Under the pieces are notes generated by a model, which saw nothing but the letters and a program-made list of their open reading frames with translations, did not search any database and was not told the DNA's origin. From NCBI GenBank assembly GCA_947601845.1, contig CANQGH010000003.1, positions 1-52,459 of the forward strand: DNA of 52,459 nucleotides, written 5' to 3'. Each line of letters begins with the position of its first letter. Positions within the stretch are counted from its first letter, which is position 1. The position numbers were made by a program, and so were the translations under genes. Below are positions 9,518 through 19,961 of this stretch, one piece after another. The DNA is from an uncultured Bacilli bacterium (GTDB taxonomy: Bacteria > Bacillota_I > Bacilli_A > RF39 > UBA660).

Positions 9518-12500
9518 TTAAATTGGATTACCATCTTTATCAACAAGGGTCCATCCCAATTCTGGATTAGTTTTTCCAATACACTGAGTAGCGCCACTTG
9601 AATATGTCTTGGTTGAAGCATCACATATTTCGCTGGAATAGCCGCCTACATGTATCCCTGCCTCATATCCTCCACCGTGAATTGGACACCACTTAGCCTT
9701 AGGCAAACCACATATTTCACATGTTTGATAGTACATAGGTATTCTTTCATTAGGATGATCAAGTCTATAATAACTAGTCATACACGCTTGATACTCACAC
9801 GCACCAGTTTCACCAGTACAACTACACCAATGATAATTTGCTTTACGCTGTGCTGTTGTTAAGTAACCACCACCATGCAAGGTGTGATAATCCCATAAGT
9901 TCCATGCACTTAATATAGAGTTAGTACTACTATCTAGGTGGGTATCCTTCTGCCTTGTATTATAAACATGAGGATGTGTATCCCAATGGGCATATAAAGT
10001 ATGATCGTAATCTTTTTTTACTTGACTACTGCTTTTTACCAATTCGCCACCAACACTTTCTGTATACCAACCAGCAAAGATATAGCCTGTCGATATAATT
10101 AATCTTCCTGTATCACTTAATTGATTTACAACTGGCGTAGGTAATTCGCCATAAGTAGCTTTATATATTACAGTAATAGGATTAGGCGTTATTGTTATTT
10201 TATCCTTTAATTCTTTTCTATCATCAGCATTGGTAATATTAGCATCAAATGTTACAGTAATCTCTTTAGTTGGCTCTACCGTATATCCATATCCCCCGCT
10301 ACCGCCAGCATTATTTACCCATTGAGCATATAACGTGTGGTTAGCGGGATTAGTGACTGGCGTTGTTTTTTGTATCATTGCACCACCACTTTTTGCTGTG
10401 AACCATCCATTAAATGCAAAACCTTTTCGTTCTGGTATTGGTAAATTTCCATATCTTGCATAGTATTTTCTAATAACAGTTGTAGGATATACCGTACCAT
10501 TATTAGGATCAAGGGTAATTGTTATATCCGCTGGGTCCCAACGTGCATACAAGTAATGATCGTGATCTATAGCTACTGTATCTTTATCACTTACCTGGTT
10601 ACCACCACTACCTTGAGTATACCAACCATTAAATTTATATCCATATTTATATGGCATTGGTAATGATCCATATTTGGCTCCATACGTTACTTTTTTAGAA
10701 GCCGGTGTTACTTGACCACCAGTTGGATCAAAAGTTACAATTAAATCTGCAGCTGTCCAATGGGCATATAGAGTATGACTATTGAGAACCGTATCAGTAG
10801 GTTGTTTTTCCCTTCCACCACTTATCGATGTAAACCACCCATCAAAATAATATCCTTTTCTAGTAGTCTCTGGGAATTCCCCATACCTTGAACCCACCGT
10901 TACTTTTTTTGTTCTTTCTGTTTCCTTAATATTTCCGCCATTAGGGTTAAAAGTTACAGTAACGGTTTGCCCTGGAGGAGTATATCCACTATTGCCACTA
11001 GAACTAGTAAGTCTAGATTCCCACTTAGCATATAGAGTAATACTATTACTACTATCTTTTGGAATTACTAGGTCACTATCTATAACCAGGTCTTGAATTG
11101 GGCCATTCTTTGTCTTATACCACCCATCAAATTCATATCCTGAACGAGTAGGTACTGGCAACGTTCCATACGTTGAACCATATTTATACACCTTACTAGT
11201 TGGGGTAACTGATCCACCATTAGCATTAAAAATTACAGTAACATTTTTGACTGGGGTGCTGGAACTACTTTGACCACTAGAACTAGTAGTCTTTGATTCC
11301 CATTTAGCATATAGAGTAATACTATTACCTGTTGTGGTTACTAGGTCACTATCTATAACCAGGTCTTGAATTGGGCCATTCTTTGACATATACCATCCCT
11401 TAAATTCATATCCTGAACGAGTAGGTACTGGCAATGTTCCATACTTAGAACCATATTTATACTCTTTACTAGTTGGGTTAACTGTGCCACCATTAGGATC
11501 AAATTTTACTGTTATAGTTTTAACTTCCCAACGAGCATATAACACATGATCGCTTGCCCTATTTACCGTGGTACTAGAAGTTATCTTATCACCACCGCTA
11601 CCTTGAGTATACCACCCTTGAAAATCATAGCCTGTTTTTGTCGGATCTGGTAAATAACCATATTGTTTACCATAGGTTACAGTTTTACTAGTTGGGCTAA
11701 CTTTTCCACCAACAGGTTCGAACGTTACTTTCATGTCAAATGGTTTCCACACGGCATATAAAATAACTGGTTTATCCGCAGTATATGCTTCACCACTTTC
11801 ATATGTTGCCGATGTAGCAGTTGGAGATGCACTCCATCCCAGAAATTTATAATATTGTCTTTGGGGCTCTACATTAGATAAATATAACTTTTGATTATAA
11901 ACTTTATATTGGGTTGATGGTGTTCCGCTTCCACCATTAGCATCATACTTTACTTCATACCTCATCGTAAAGACTTTAAATACTTTTTTAACTGTATTTC
12001 CAGCTTCATCTGTTACTTTGACCCAAACATAATTGACTGGATCAGTTACATTTTTAGTAAATGTATAACTTAAGTTATAATCCAATTCATCAAATTTAGT
12101 ATAACTGTTTGGTTCTTTAGTATTACTATTACTGATTCCAAATTCACTAGTTGCTATCCCACTACCACTATAGTCTATACCAATAGTTGCTTTCAATATG
12201 GCACTAGTATCACCATTATACAAAGTTGTATATCCTCCGTCAGGATCTAACTCAACTGTTGGTGCTGTCGTATCTACTTTTAGCGCATAGGCTTCTGTTT
12301 CATCACTAATATTGTTTTCATTGGTTACTAATCTAAATTTTATTTCTCCCTCAAAGTCATTTGGGGCAGCCACTGTACAAGTTGTACCTGTTAACATTGT
12401 ACACGTTATCTTTTCCCATTTACCACTTACATTCCATTCATAATGTTTTAGGCTAGTACCTGTTCTTGAAAAAAAATTATCATTTATATCTAATGTAATT

Positions 12501-13309
12501 ATAGCTTTATTGGTCCAACCTCCATTATAGTCTTCTCCTTTACTATTCTTTATCGTTACTTTAGGAGCCTTATGCTTATATACTGTTGCTGTTAGTGTAA
12601 CTATCTCCCCATTCTTTGAATAATAAAGGGTCATCTTCTTTTCATTATTACTATCTAATACTGGTGTAGTATCTAGCTCATTGATATTATTTGGTAGTAT
12701 ACTTTCTCCTGTCTTCTCAGCTATTACTACCCGATCTAACTCTTCACCTTTACTATTTCTCTTTACTACATTTAATCCGTTCTTTAATTTTTCCCTTAAT
12801 ATTTCCCTTGAGGTATTATAATAAAAATAAAATCCATCAACTCTTCCAAATTCATAACTTATATTATCATTATTTAACCAAGCTGCATCACAATACTTAT
12901 TTTCAGTTTCATAATCATCAGAAGCACATTTTAAGCACGTATGATATTCATAATCATTATTACCTTTGTATATGATGATTGTATAACTGTTACTACAAGT
13001 CTTTCCATGATAATCTTTTACTTCATCAATATAATTTTTGGCTACTAAGGTTGTGTTTGTTTCTACATGATCAGCATATAAAGTATCTGTAGGTCGATAT
13101 ATTCTATTATCATTATAATAGTTTTTAGCTGCCTCAGTTACTGTCCCTTCCAATTTATCATAATATTTTATACGGAATCCTGCCATTATCCTCGATACAG
13201 ATGGTATTGCTATCAATGCTAAAACTCCTAATATAGCTATTACAGCTATAATTTCTATCAAAGTAAAACCTTTTTTATTACCTAAAAATCTGATTCCTTT
13301 ATTTTTCAT
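9518..13309 (-). CDS. Giant pilin-like surface protein with eight InlB-type repeats
   Basis: From ATG 13309 the product is about 1263 aa. Leader NKKG is followed by [22 protein letters not shown], a textbook class III prepilin signal with Glu5. A pilin-like N-terminal domain with Cys pairs comes next, then Ig-like regions. Eight InlB/Listeria-Bacteroides-type beta repeats (pattern F-x-x-NGG...YG...P...GY-x-F-x-GWY...LYA-x-W) occupy most of the rest. The C-terminal 150 residues are Cys-rich (CSC, CEIC, CPIH) and unlike the repeats. There is no LPXTG sorting motif. The upstream ORF extension lacks a good site, so the exact start is uncertain (13309 or 13333). Probably an adhesin or matrix protein anchored or assembled through its pilin helix. 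Confidence 0.8.
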   Translation of the reverse strand: MKNKGIRFLGNKKGFTLIEIIAVIAILGVLALIAIPSVSRIMAGFRIKYYDKLEGTVTEAAKNYYNDNRIYRPTDTLYADHVETNTTLVAKNYIDEVKDYHGKTCSNSYTIIIYKGNNDYEYHTCLKCASDDYETENKYCDAAWLNNDNISYEFGRVDGFYFYYNTSREILREKLKNGLNVVKRNSKGEELDRVVIAEKTGESILPNNINELDTTPVLDSNNEKKMTLYYSKNGEIVTLTATVYKHKAPKVTIKNSKGEDYNGGWTNKAIITLDINDNFFSRTGTSLKHYEWNVSGKWEKITCTMLTGTTCTVAAPNDFEGEIKFRLVTNENNISDETEAYALKVDTTAPTVELDPDGGYTTLYNGDTSAILKATIGIDYSGSGIATSEFGISNSNTKEPNSYTKFDELDYNLSYTFTKNVTDPVNYVWVKVTDEAGNTVKKVFKVFTMRYEVKYDANGGSGTPSTQYKVYNQKLYLSNVEPQRQYYKFLGWSASPTATSATYESGEAYTADKPVILYAVWKPFDMKVTFEPVGGKVSPTSKTVTYGKQYGYLPDPTKTGYDFQGWYTQGSGGDKITSSTTVNRASDHVLYARWEVKTITVKFDPNGGTVNPTSKEYKYGSKYGTLPVPTRSGYEFKGWYMSKNGPIQDLVIDSDLVTTTGNSITLYAKWESKTTSSSGQSSSSTPVKNVTVIFNANGGSVTPTSKVYKYGSTYGTLPVPTRSGYEFDGWYKTKNGPIQDLVIDSDLVIPKDSSNSITLYAKWESRLTSSSGNSGYTPPGQTVTVTFNPNGGNIKETERTKKVTVGSRYGEFPETTRKGYYFDGWFTSISGGREKQPTDTVLNSHTLYAHWTAADLIVTFDPTGGQVTPASKKVTYGAKYGSLPMPYKYGYKFNGWYTQGSGGNQVSDKDTVAIDHDHYLYARWDPADITITLDPNNGTVYPTTVIRKYYARYGNLPIPERKGFAFNGWFTAKSGGAMIQKTTPVTNPANHTLYAQWVNNAGGSGGYGYTVEPTKEITVTFDANITNADDRKELKDKITITPNPITVIYKATYGELPTPVVNQLSDTGRLIISTGYIFAGWYTESVGGELVKSSSQVKKDYDHTLYAHWDTHPHVYNTRQKDTHLDSSTNSILSAWNLWDYHTLHGGGYLTTAQRKANYHWCSCTGETGACEYQACMTSYYRLDHPNERIPMYYQTCEICGLPKAKWCPIHGGGYEAGIHVGGYSSEICDASTKTYSSGATQCIGKTNPELGWTLVDKDGNPI
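11065..11112 (-). repeat. 48-bp exact direct repeat inside InlB repeat units (mate 11338-11385)
   Basis: These 48 bases are identical to 11338-11385 and encode the [15 protein letters not shown] part of two adjacent repeat units, about 270 bp apart. Flanking sequence is also very similar. Recombination between the copies would add or remove one repeat unit in frame. Confidence 0.85.
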
Positions 13310-13410
13310 AACCTCATCATATCCTTTTACCATTAAAGTAATTTTATCATAATAATTAAAAAATGTATATAATAACATTTTTTTAACAAACATTTTTTTA
13401 ACAAGAAAAG

Positions 13411-13449
13411 AATTAAAATGAAATACAAAAAACATATTTCATTTTAATT
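13411..13449. other. Perfect 15-bp-arm inverted repeat
   Basis: Arms 13411-13425 and 13435-13449 are perfectly complementary around a 9-base loop. It lies upstream of the giant pilin-like gene and abuts the left side of the IS91-type element. A small GCC-TTTC-GGC hairpin follows at about 13453. It may be a terminator, a leader hairpin or an element end. Confidence 0.7.
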
Positions 13450-13490
13450 CGCGCCTTTCGGCCATTACCATAATTTGGTATACTTATATC

Positions 13491-14645
13491 GTGATGTATA
13501 TGTATGAAATAGTAGAATGGTATAATGCTCATTTTTATAAAGATAGAACTATCAAGTTTCGTCTTAAAGATATTTTTTCTGATCATTGGGATAATTTTGT
13601 CAGAGAAAACCCTAATCTAAATATTAGACCTGTTGTTCATAAAGAAGTGAATCGCATGATTTCTTGTCGTACTTCTGAATTAGGTTACTCTGTCTATGAA
13701 TGTCCTGACTGTGGTGAAATTAAATTCTCCTACCACACCTGTAAATCTAGATTTTGTCCTTCTTGTGGTAACAAATATGTCAGAAAAAGAACGGAAGCCA
13801 TTCTTCAAAAATGTTATAACTGTAAACATCGCCATATTGTTTTTACTATTTCTGATTATCTGTGGGATTTCTTCCGTAAAGATAGAAAACTTATTGACTT
13901 ACTTTTTCAAGCTATTTCTAAAACTATTCTTTCTTGGTTTGCTGATAAATCTAAAATAGAACATTATATTCCTGGTATTATTGCTGTCTTACATACTTAT
14001 GGTAGAGATATGAAATGGAATCCTCATATTCATACTATTGTTACCGAAGGTGCTATGGGCAATCTTAATATCTTTAAAAAATTTGATTTTATTTCATACG
14101 ATGCTTTAAGAAAACGTTTTCAAAAAATTCTTCTAGATTTATTAGAAAAAAAGATTGACTCTAAAAGTTTTAAACAACTTAAAAACTTTATTTATAAAAA
14201 GTCTAATAAAGGTTTTTATGTTTATGCTGAAAAAAAGTGTACCCAATCTACTCAACATATGATTGAATATGCTGTTAGATATACTGGTAAACCCGCTATG
14301 GCTGAATCTAGGATTTTAGATTATGATGGTGAATATATAACTTTCTGGTATCAAAGACACGAAGATAATAAGATTGTTAAAGAAAAAATTCATGTCTATG
14401 AGTTTTTTAAACGTTTGATTATTCATATTCCTGATGAAAATTTTAAAACTGTTAGATATTATGGAATATATTCCAAAAAACACAAATTTCATGATAAAAT
14501 GATTATGTTAATCAAACATCAAACTCATAAATTAAGAAATTCTCTTAATTCTTGGAGAATGATGATATTAAAAGACTTTGATATTGATCCCATTCAATGC
14601 CCTAAATGTGGTAACCAAATGAAATGGCAATATCGAGTCTGCTAG
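13491..14645 (+). CDS. IS91-family HUH transposase
   Basis: A 384-residue rolling-circle transposase. It has an N-terminal zinc-binding domain (CPDCGEIKFSYHTCKSRFCPSC), the HUH motif as HIHT after MKWNP, and the catalytic Tyr region VRYYGIYSKKHK with two candidate Tyr residues. A C-terminal CPKCGNQM zinc knuckle precedes the TAG stop. No ribosome binding site is visible. An extended -10 (TGGTATACT, ending 13484) lies just before the start, so a leaderless mRNA starting at GTG 13491 or ATG 13494 is possible. The C-terminus is short, and the reading frame stays open after the TAG (see 14658). Confidence 0.88.
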   Translation: MMYMYEIVEWYNAHFYKDRTIKFRLKDIFSDHWDNFVRENPNLNIRPVVHKEVNRMISCRTSELGYSVYECPDCGEIKFSYHTCKSRFCPSCGNKYVRKRTEAILQKCYNCKHRHIVFTISDYLWDFFRKDRKLIDLLFQAISKTILSWFADKSKIEHYIPGIIAVLHTYGRDMKWNPHIHTIVTEGAMGNLNIFKKFDFISYDALRKRFQKILLDLLEKKIDSKSFKQLKNFIYKKSNKGFYVYAEKKCTQSTQHMIEYAVRYTGKPAMAESRILDYDGEYITFWYQRHEDNKIVKEKIHVYEFFKRLIIHIPDENFKTVRYYGIYSKKHKFHDKMIMLIKHQTHKLRNSLNSWRMMILKDFDIDPIQCPKCGNQMKWQYRVC

Positions 14646-14657
14646 AAAGGTTGTGTT

Positions 14658-14912
14658 ATTATCATTAAATTTGATTTTTCTACTATACCTATACCACTTA
14701 GTGGAAAAATAGTAGAATATATTTGTCCTAAATGTAAGGTAGAATTTGAAGCACCCCTTGAAATGGTTCTAGAATTTGAACAAGAAGATATGTTTAATAA
14801 TCTTCCTGTTTCAACTCCACCCTACATTACTTGTCCTAAATGTAAACATAATAAATGTGTTCCATTAGACTATATATCTAAAAGAGGTTATCACCATAAA
14901 TATAATAAATGA
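14658..14912 (+). CDS. Small double zinc-ribbon ORF of the IS91-type element, no standard start
   Basis: An 84-codon open frame in the same frame as the transposase, directly after its TAG. It encodes two CPKC zinc-ribbon halves (YICPKCKVEF and TCPKCKHNKC) with coding-like composition, so it looks real. No ATG, GTG or TTG occurs in frame before its first zinc knuckle. An AAAGG site (14646-14650) is seven bases ahead of an ATT codon at 14658. It could start at ATT, be made by TAG read-through as a C-terminal extension of the transposase, or be the 3' part of a transposase gene broken by a stop. Confidence 0.55.
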   Translation: MIIKFDFSTIPIPLSGKIVEYICPKCKVEFEAPLEMVLEFEQEDMFNNLPVSTPPYITCPKCKHNKCVPLDYISKRGYHHKYNK

Positions 14913-14920
14913 AAATTTTA

Positions 14921-14940
14921 AATTCATAATATTATGAATT
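14921..14940. other. 20-bp perfect palindrome at right side of IS91-type element
   Basis: AATTCATAATATTATGAATT is self-complementary along its whole length and lies just after the small zinc-ribbon ORF. Subterminal palindromes are typical of rolling-circle element ends, but a terminator accessory is also possible. The interval 14913-15053 otherwise holds only hairpins: 14946-14967, 14987-15012 (10-bp stem) and 15021-15042. Confidence 0.6.
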
Positions 14941-14945
14941 GTTTT

Positions 14946-14975
14946 GGAGTGACTTAAATGTCACTCCTTTATTTT
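14946..14975 (+). terminator. Intrinsic terminator of the IS91-type transcript
   Basis: A perfect 8-bp stem GGAGTGAC/GTCACTCC with a 6-nt loop is followed by TTTATTTTTT. Confidence 0.85.
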
Positions 14976-15012
14976 TTATATCGTTCTTTATAAGGAGAAA
15001 ATTCCTTATAAA

Positions 15013-15042
15013 CAAAAAAACTGTTGTTTTTTCAAACAACAG
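15013..15042 (-). terminator. Intrinsic terminator of the 15054-17657 gene
   Basis: Stem CTGTTGTTT/AAACAACAG (15021-15042) is followed on the minus strand by seven T residues. Confidence 0.85.
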
Positions 15043-15053
15043 TAATTAATTTA

Positions 15054-17657
15054 TTATTTTTTTACCTTTGCACCAGAACTAAATACATCATCCCATTTAA
15101 CAGATTCATATTCATATACTGGCATATCAATTTCTGGTGGTATCCAAGGTTCTTCATCAGGTGATTGATAATTAGGATCAAGATTTGGATCATAGTTATT
15201 ATTTTGATTATCGTTATTATTGTTTTGATTGTTATCAGTTGCTGGAGTATCAGTTTTATTTGTGTCATCTTCTTGTTTGTTATTATTAGTGTCATCAACT
15301 ACTATAGTTGATTTATTTTCTTCTTCAAACTTTTTAGCAGCTTCTTCTGCACTCTTTCTTAGTTGAGCTCCCATTGCTTTAGCATTTTTAATTTCATTAT
15401 CAAATTCACCATTAGCAACATCATTATAATATTGATTAACAATATCATCTTGCCAATCATTACCATGCTTAGTTAATAAATATTCTTTTGAATCATTATC
15501 TAAGCTATCCAAACGTCTATAAATTTCATCGTCTTCTTTATCTAAGTAATTTTGATATTGGCTATCATTATGATTAATATCAAATGAACCATCACCAAAT
15601 GCCGTTTCATGCGCTACCACATTAAACAATGACATATCTTTAGTATTAATAACTTGGTTATTATAAGGATTAGTTATAGATCTCTCATATTTACCAATTG
15701 AAGCATTTTCAATATAGTTATTAGCATCTTTAATTCCTGCTAATTGGAAGTATTCATATAAATCATCAAGTTTCTCTAGAATTTCTTCTTCTTTTGCAAC
15801 TTGTTCTTGTTCTTCTTTAGTTAAATCTTCTTTTTGAACTACTTCTTCTTTAGTCTCGGTCTTTTCATCAACTTTTTCACCAACTTGAGGAATAACTTTA
15901 TCTTTTTCCTCTTGTGGTAAATTATTGAATTTATCCTTATCTACTACTATATCACCATCATCATCAGTACCAGCTACTACATCTTTAGCAGTATCATCTA
16001 AATTATCAAATTTATCTTTTGCATCTTCTTTTACAGGTACTGGTAAAAATCTATTATTTATAAGTGCTATAATATCATCATGACTATTATAATCTAAACC
16101 ATTGTTAGTCATTGAAACTATCTTACCCAAAGTTTCTGTTCTCTTAGCTAATTCTGCTTTAGTATCAGCATACTTTTCAGTATCACTGTCTAAAATAGCT
16201 AATTTTATTTCTTTATATCTATCAAAACTATTCATTCTTTCTGTTAATTCAACTAGTGATTTATAACATAAACTTTTTTGGTTTAATTCCTCAGACATTA
16301 CAAATGTTCTATCTTCTAATACAGACTGTAATATATCACTATCAGCTATTAACGTTGCTCTTTGAAGCCCTCCTTCAATAGCAGCATCGCCATATTGTGT
16401 TTTTTCAGCATCACTTACACTGTGAACTTCGTTATAATCTGGAACATTTCTAGTAGCTAACATATTACCATAATGGAACGCCGTAGCCATTCTTGCCACA
16501 TTATCATTATTAATATCAGCATATGATCCAGTCATTCCTTCATATGTAAAGTCATAGTATAAAGCCTTTAAAACAGCATCTGAAGTTGCAATTGAAGGAT
16601 TTTTATTAAATTCTAATACAACATTTTCATGTTTTTCAAAGAATTCTCTAGCATTACTATCTTCAATCAAACTAGACATTCCACTTGGCATTGTTGCATT
16701 CATGCCATAAGTAGCTAATTTTAAGTATACGGTATCCATGGCTTTATCAATGCTAGTAGCATCAAGGGATAAAGAACCTATTTTAGATGTTGTTCCAAAA
16801 ATATTGAATAATTGTTCAGGAGTATAATTATTGAAAGCAATCTTGGCTGCAATCATTTCTTCAGCTGTAAATTGTAAATCAGTTTTATCTGTTTCTAATT
16901 TAAAACTATTTGGATTAGTTAAATTACCATTAACATTTAATAAAGAATCTAATACATCATTAAAGAATGCTTTGCCTTCACCATTCAAGGAATTAATAAG
17001 TTCTCTTATTTCATTAACAGTAGCATTTTGATTATTGTTGTTATTTGTATTATTGTCGTTATTTGTATTATTATTATTTTTAACAACGTCATCATCACCG
17101 ACTATATTAGATATAGCAGCAATAGCACCCAATCCTGCTGCAACAGCTCCAGCAGCAATTAAAGTATTTCTAACTGGATGACTATCTTTTTCACCATCTA
17201 TAATCCCATCTTCAAACACATCACCATTGTCAAATTCATCATCAGTATTAGTATCAGATGGATCGGTAGGATTTAAATGCTCATCAGAAGTATCAATATC
17301 AAATGGATCAGTAGGATCTAAATGTTCATCATCCCCATTATTAGTGGAAATATCTACTGTCTCATTACCAACAGCGAATTCATTTTCAACTTTATATTTA
17401 GAGCTATTTTGTACATCAAATACACCCATTTTCTGCGCATTATCAAATACTTCAGCATCATTATTTCCCTCTACACCACTTTTCCTTAGGTAGGCGTTGA
17501 TTGCACCACTACTATATTTGTTAGCATCATAAGGTTCATCGACTAATACACTCTTATTCTCCATGTCCATAATATATATTCTGTCATAATGTACTTCACC
17601 ATCTGTACCTTCGGCGTAAGTTAAAACTATTTTATACTTATTTTTATTTTCTTCCAT
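15054..17657 (-). CDS. Large Asn/Asp-rich single-pass membrane protein, unknown
   Basis: About 867 residues from ATG 17657, which has AAGGAG eight bases ahead (in-frame GTG at 17666 is less likely). A cytoplasmic-looking acidic N-terminal region contains two near-copies of DEHL(D/N)PTDP. One TM helix follows (NTLIAAGAVAAGLGAIAAISNIVG, about residues 160-185), then an Asn-rich linker. A long helical, Asp/Lys/Glu-rich ectodomain with coiled-coil-like KEEQEQVAKEEEILEKL comes next, and the C-terminus is an Asn/Gln-rich tail. I recognise no family. It starts 12 bp after the Ig-repeat pilin-like gene and is probably co-transcribed with it, suggesting a shared surface role. Confidence 0.7.
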   Translation of the reverse strand: MEENKNKYKIVLTYAEGTDGEVHYDRIYIMDMENKSVLVDEPYDANKYSSGAINAYLRKSGVEGNNDAEVFDNAQKMGVFDVQNSSKYKVENEFAVGNETVDISTNNGDDEHLDPTDPFDIDTSDEHLNPTDPSDTNTDDEFDNGDVFEDGIIDGEKDSHPVRNTLIAAGAVAAGLGAIAAISNIVGDDDVVKNNNNTNNDNNTNNNNNQNATVNEIRELINSLNGEGKAFFNDVLDSLLNVNGNLTNPNSFKLETDKTDLQFTAEEMIAAKIAFNNYTPEQLFNIFGTTSKIGSLSLDATSIDKAMDTVYLKLATYGMNATMPSGMSSLIEDSNAREFFEKHENVVLEFNKNPSIATSDAVLKALYYDFTYEGMTGSYADINNDNVARMATAFHYGNMLATRNVPDYNEVHSVSDAEKTQYGDAAIEGGLQRATLIADSDILQSVLEDRTFVMSEELNQKSLCYKSLVELTERMNSFDRYKEIKLAILDSDTEKYADTKAELAKRTETLGKIVSMTNNGLDYNSHDDIIALINNRFLPVPVKEDAKDKFDNLDDTAKDVVAGTDDDGDIVVDKDKFNNLPQEEKDKVIPQVGEKVDEKTETKEEVVQKEDLTKEEQEQVAKEEEILEKLDDLYEYFQLAGIKDANNYIENASIGKYERSITNPYNNQVINTKDMSLFNVVAHETAFGDGSFDINHNDSQYQNYLDKEDDEIYRRLDSLDNDSKEYLLTKHGNDWQDDIVNQYYNDVANGEFDNEIKNAKAMGAQLRKSAEEAAKKFEEENKSTIVVDDTNNNKQEDDTNKTDTPATDNNQNNNNDNQNNNYDPNLDPNYQSPDEEPWIPPEIDMPVYEYESVKWDDVFSSGAKVKK

Positions 17658-17669
17658 CAGTATCACTCC

Positions 17670-19961
17670 TTAACTTACTAATCTCTTATTACCGGTCATT
17701 TTATATCCCGCATCAAGTAAAGTCTTATCATTATAAGAACTCCATTTAATATCTGTATAAGCTGCATTTAATAATGAACGATATTTAATTCTGTAAGTAT
17801 ATACTGTCTCTTCTACACGAATTTTCTCGTATCCTGCAATATCTTTAAATACATTGAATACTTTAAGTGTTTTTTGCTCATAGTTTGAACATTTAACAGA
17901 TACACCAGTTGTTGATGAAGTAATTACATCTTCATTAACAGTAGATACTTCTCTTCTATATTTCTTCCATAATGTATATCCAGGTGTTGTTGTACAACTA
18001 CCATTACAATCATCAGTTTCAATATTAACTAATTCATACTTAGTATTTAAAGTATCAGTTGGTAATGATGAGCTAGGGAATTGTACATATCCGATGAATT
18101 CCCAACCATCTGTTATTTTTATTGCATAAGTTGTAGTTGAATTTGTTTGACTACGATAATAATTATATCCAGCACATACTTTTATAGGTACACTATCAGA
18201 TTCGATTAAACGATTTACATAAATAGCATTTCCCATCTTGTATTTATATACAGTGTTTTTACCTAAATCTTCAGTAAATGATAATCCGTCACTAGATAAT
18301 CCCCATTTAGGAGCATTATTTGGATTATATTCTTTTGTAGTCCAATCTCCCCAATTGCTATAACTAGCTGCTATTTGTTTAGAATACTCATATTCATAGG
18401 TTTGAGCTACTTTTGTAAATGTTACATTACATGTATTAGTATTTCCAGCATTATCTTTTACAAATCCTCTTATATTATGAGTTCCATTATTTGTAATAGT
18501 TAATCTATCACTGTTATTGTAAACTGCTGTAGCTGTTGCAGAAATTCCATATGCACCAACACCACTAGTAGCATCAGTTCTATCTTTGAAACCAACAATT
18601 ACATTGCTTGTATAATTACCACTATTATTTTTAGTACCACTTAATACTACTAAATTACAATTTGGTTTAGTTGCATCTTTCTTTACTGTAATACTACATG
18701 TTGCGGTATTACCATTTGAATCTTTTACATAACCTTTAATAACATAATTTCCATCATTACTAACTGTATATGTTGTTTTATTGTCATAAGTTGGGCTAGT
18801 ACCCAAACCAAATGAAGTTATTGTTGCTCCATTAGTTGTTGTTTTACTTTTGAAACCGATAACAATGTTACTCGTGTACCAACCGTTTTCTCCAAGTGTT
18901 CCATTTGTTACTGCTAGGCTACAAGATGGTGTAGAACTAGTTGATGTAGCATTTCTTGTCACTGTAATGTCACAAGTTTTAGTATGTCCAGCAGCATCTT
19001 TTACATATCCATATACTTTTGTTGTTCCATTTTTATTAACTGTATAACGTTCAGCTTTATTATAAGTTGCATTTGCTTGAGTACCTAATCCGAATGTAGC
19101 TACACCGCTAGTAGCATCGGTCTTAGAAGCAAATCCAATTACTACATCGCTTACATAACTACCATTATTAGAAGTACTACCACTTAATACTGTTAATCCA
19201 CATGATGGAGCTACAGTATCCTTTTTAATATCAATACTACATACAGCAGTCTTACCATTTGAATCTTTTACATATCCATATACTTTTGTTATACCTTCTT
19301 TGGTAACTGTATAAGAATCTTTGCCATCATAATTACTACTTTCACCTATTCCAAAATTAGTAATTTTAGCACCATTAGTAGATGACTTACTCTTAAACTT
19401 AACAACTACATCGCCTACATACCATCCGTTTTCTCCAGCTTTACCGCTAGATACCACTAATGAACATGATGGGCCAGTCACAGTGCTTACACCGCCAGTA
19501 TTATCTTCTGGATCTTTTCTCTTTTCACATACATCGGTTGTACAATAAGAATAGCATCCTAAATATACAACGATTTCATCTTCTTGACCTTTACATTTCA
19601 AATGAACAGTAAGTAAATACTCTGTTTCAAGTTTTTCAAGTGTTACATATGATTTCTCTGTATCGCATGTATCACCATTCTTATCTGTAAAAGGTAAAAG
19701 TAATTTTAAGTCTAACATATCTTGTAAAGTTAAAGTTACTTTATCTCCTACTTTTTGTGGCAATCTCTCAGTTGTAAAATAATCAATTGCTGCATCTTTC
19801 ATAGTTTGCACATTAGCATTAAATATAGTATTATTGATTCCTTTCATATTTGGTATTGGTAATAACCATAATAAAAGTAATACAAATATTATAATTAATA
19901 CTAGTTTAATTAGGAAATCTCTTATAGGAAATCCCTTTTTTTCTTCATATTCTGTATACAT
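17670..19961 (-). CDS. Pilin-like N-terminus with four Ig-like repeats
   Basis: About 763 aa from ATG 19961, which overlaps the smr stop as TGATG and follows AGGGGGG. The start EKKGFPIRDFLIKLVLIIIFVLLLLWLLP resembles a prepilin leader and helix with Asp at +5 in place of Glu and Pro at +2. The next 100 residues (AAIDYFTTERLP...C...C...GCYSYC) align with the N-terminal domain of the giant pilin-like protein. Four roughly 90-residue Ig-like repeats follow, each with paired Cys, GWY-x-(S/G)-(N/D)-(I/V)-V and KVYGYVKDSNG-type strands. The C-terminal 250 residues are unrecognised. Likely a surface adhesin or minor pilin. Confidence 0.75.
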   Translation of the reverse strand: MYTEYEEKKGFPIRDFLIKLVLIIIFVLLLLWLLPIPNMKGINNTIFNANVQTMKDAAIDYFTTERLPQKVGDKVTLTLQDMLDLKLLLPFTDKNGDTCDTEKSYVTLEKLETEYLLTVHLKCKGQEDEIVVYLGCYSYCTTDVCEKRKDPEDNTGGVSTVTGPSCSLVVSSGKAGENGWYVGDVVVKFKSKSSTNGAKITNFGIGESSNYDGKDSYTVTKEGITKVYGYVKDSNGKTAVCSIDIKKDTVAPSCGLTVLSGSTSNNGSYVSDVVIGFASKTDATSGVATFGLGTQANATYNKAERYTVNKNGTTKVYGYVKDAAGHTKTCDITVTRNATSTSSTPSCSLAVTNGTLGENGWYTSNIVIGFKSKTTTNGATITSFGLGTSPTYDNKTTYTVSNDGNYVIKGYVKDSNGNTATCSITVKKDATKPNCNLVVLSGTKNNSGNYTSNVIVGFKDRTDATSGVGAYGISATATAVYNNSDRLTITNNGTHNIRGFVKDNAGNTNTCNVTFTKVAQTYEYEYSKQIAASYSNWGDWTTKEYNPNNAPKWGLSSDGLSFTEDLGKNTVYKYKMGNAIYVNRLIESDSVPIKVCAGYNYYRSQTNSTTTYAIKITDGWEFIGYVQFPSSSLPTDTLNTKYELVNIETDDCNGSCTTTPGYTLWKKYRREVSTVNEDVITSSTTGVSVKCSNYEQKTLKVFNVFKDIAGYEKIRVEETVYTYRIKYRSLLNAAYTDIKWSSYNDKTLLDAGYKMTGNKRLVS

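Larger units (their letters stand above)
13450..14975 (+). mobile_element. IS91-type element (approximate extent)
   Basis: It contains a Y-type HUH transposase gene and a small zinc-ribbon ORF. The element is bounded by hairpin-forming sequence on the left (TACCA/TGGTA at 13466-13480) and a palindrome plus terminator on the right (14921-14975). IS91-like elements lack terminal inverted repeats and target duplications, so the true ends cannot be fixed without an empty site. It sits between two surface-protein genes and is opposite to their strand. Confidence 0.6.

Noticed and set aside
12691-12975. Antisense open frame within the giant pilin-like gene
   Set aside because: Leu/His/Tyr-rich nonsense composition, no ribosome binding site, fully overlaps a well-supported gene.
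9518-13309. CRISPR array or other short regular repeats
   Set aside because: The DNA repeats here are coding InlB-type units of about 70 codons with no spacer-repeat structure; no other array is seen in the window.
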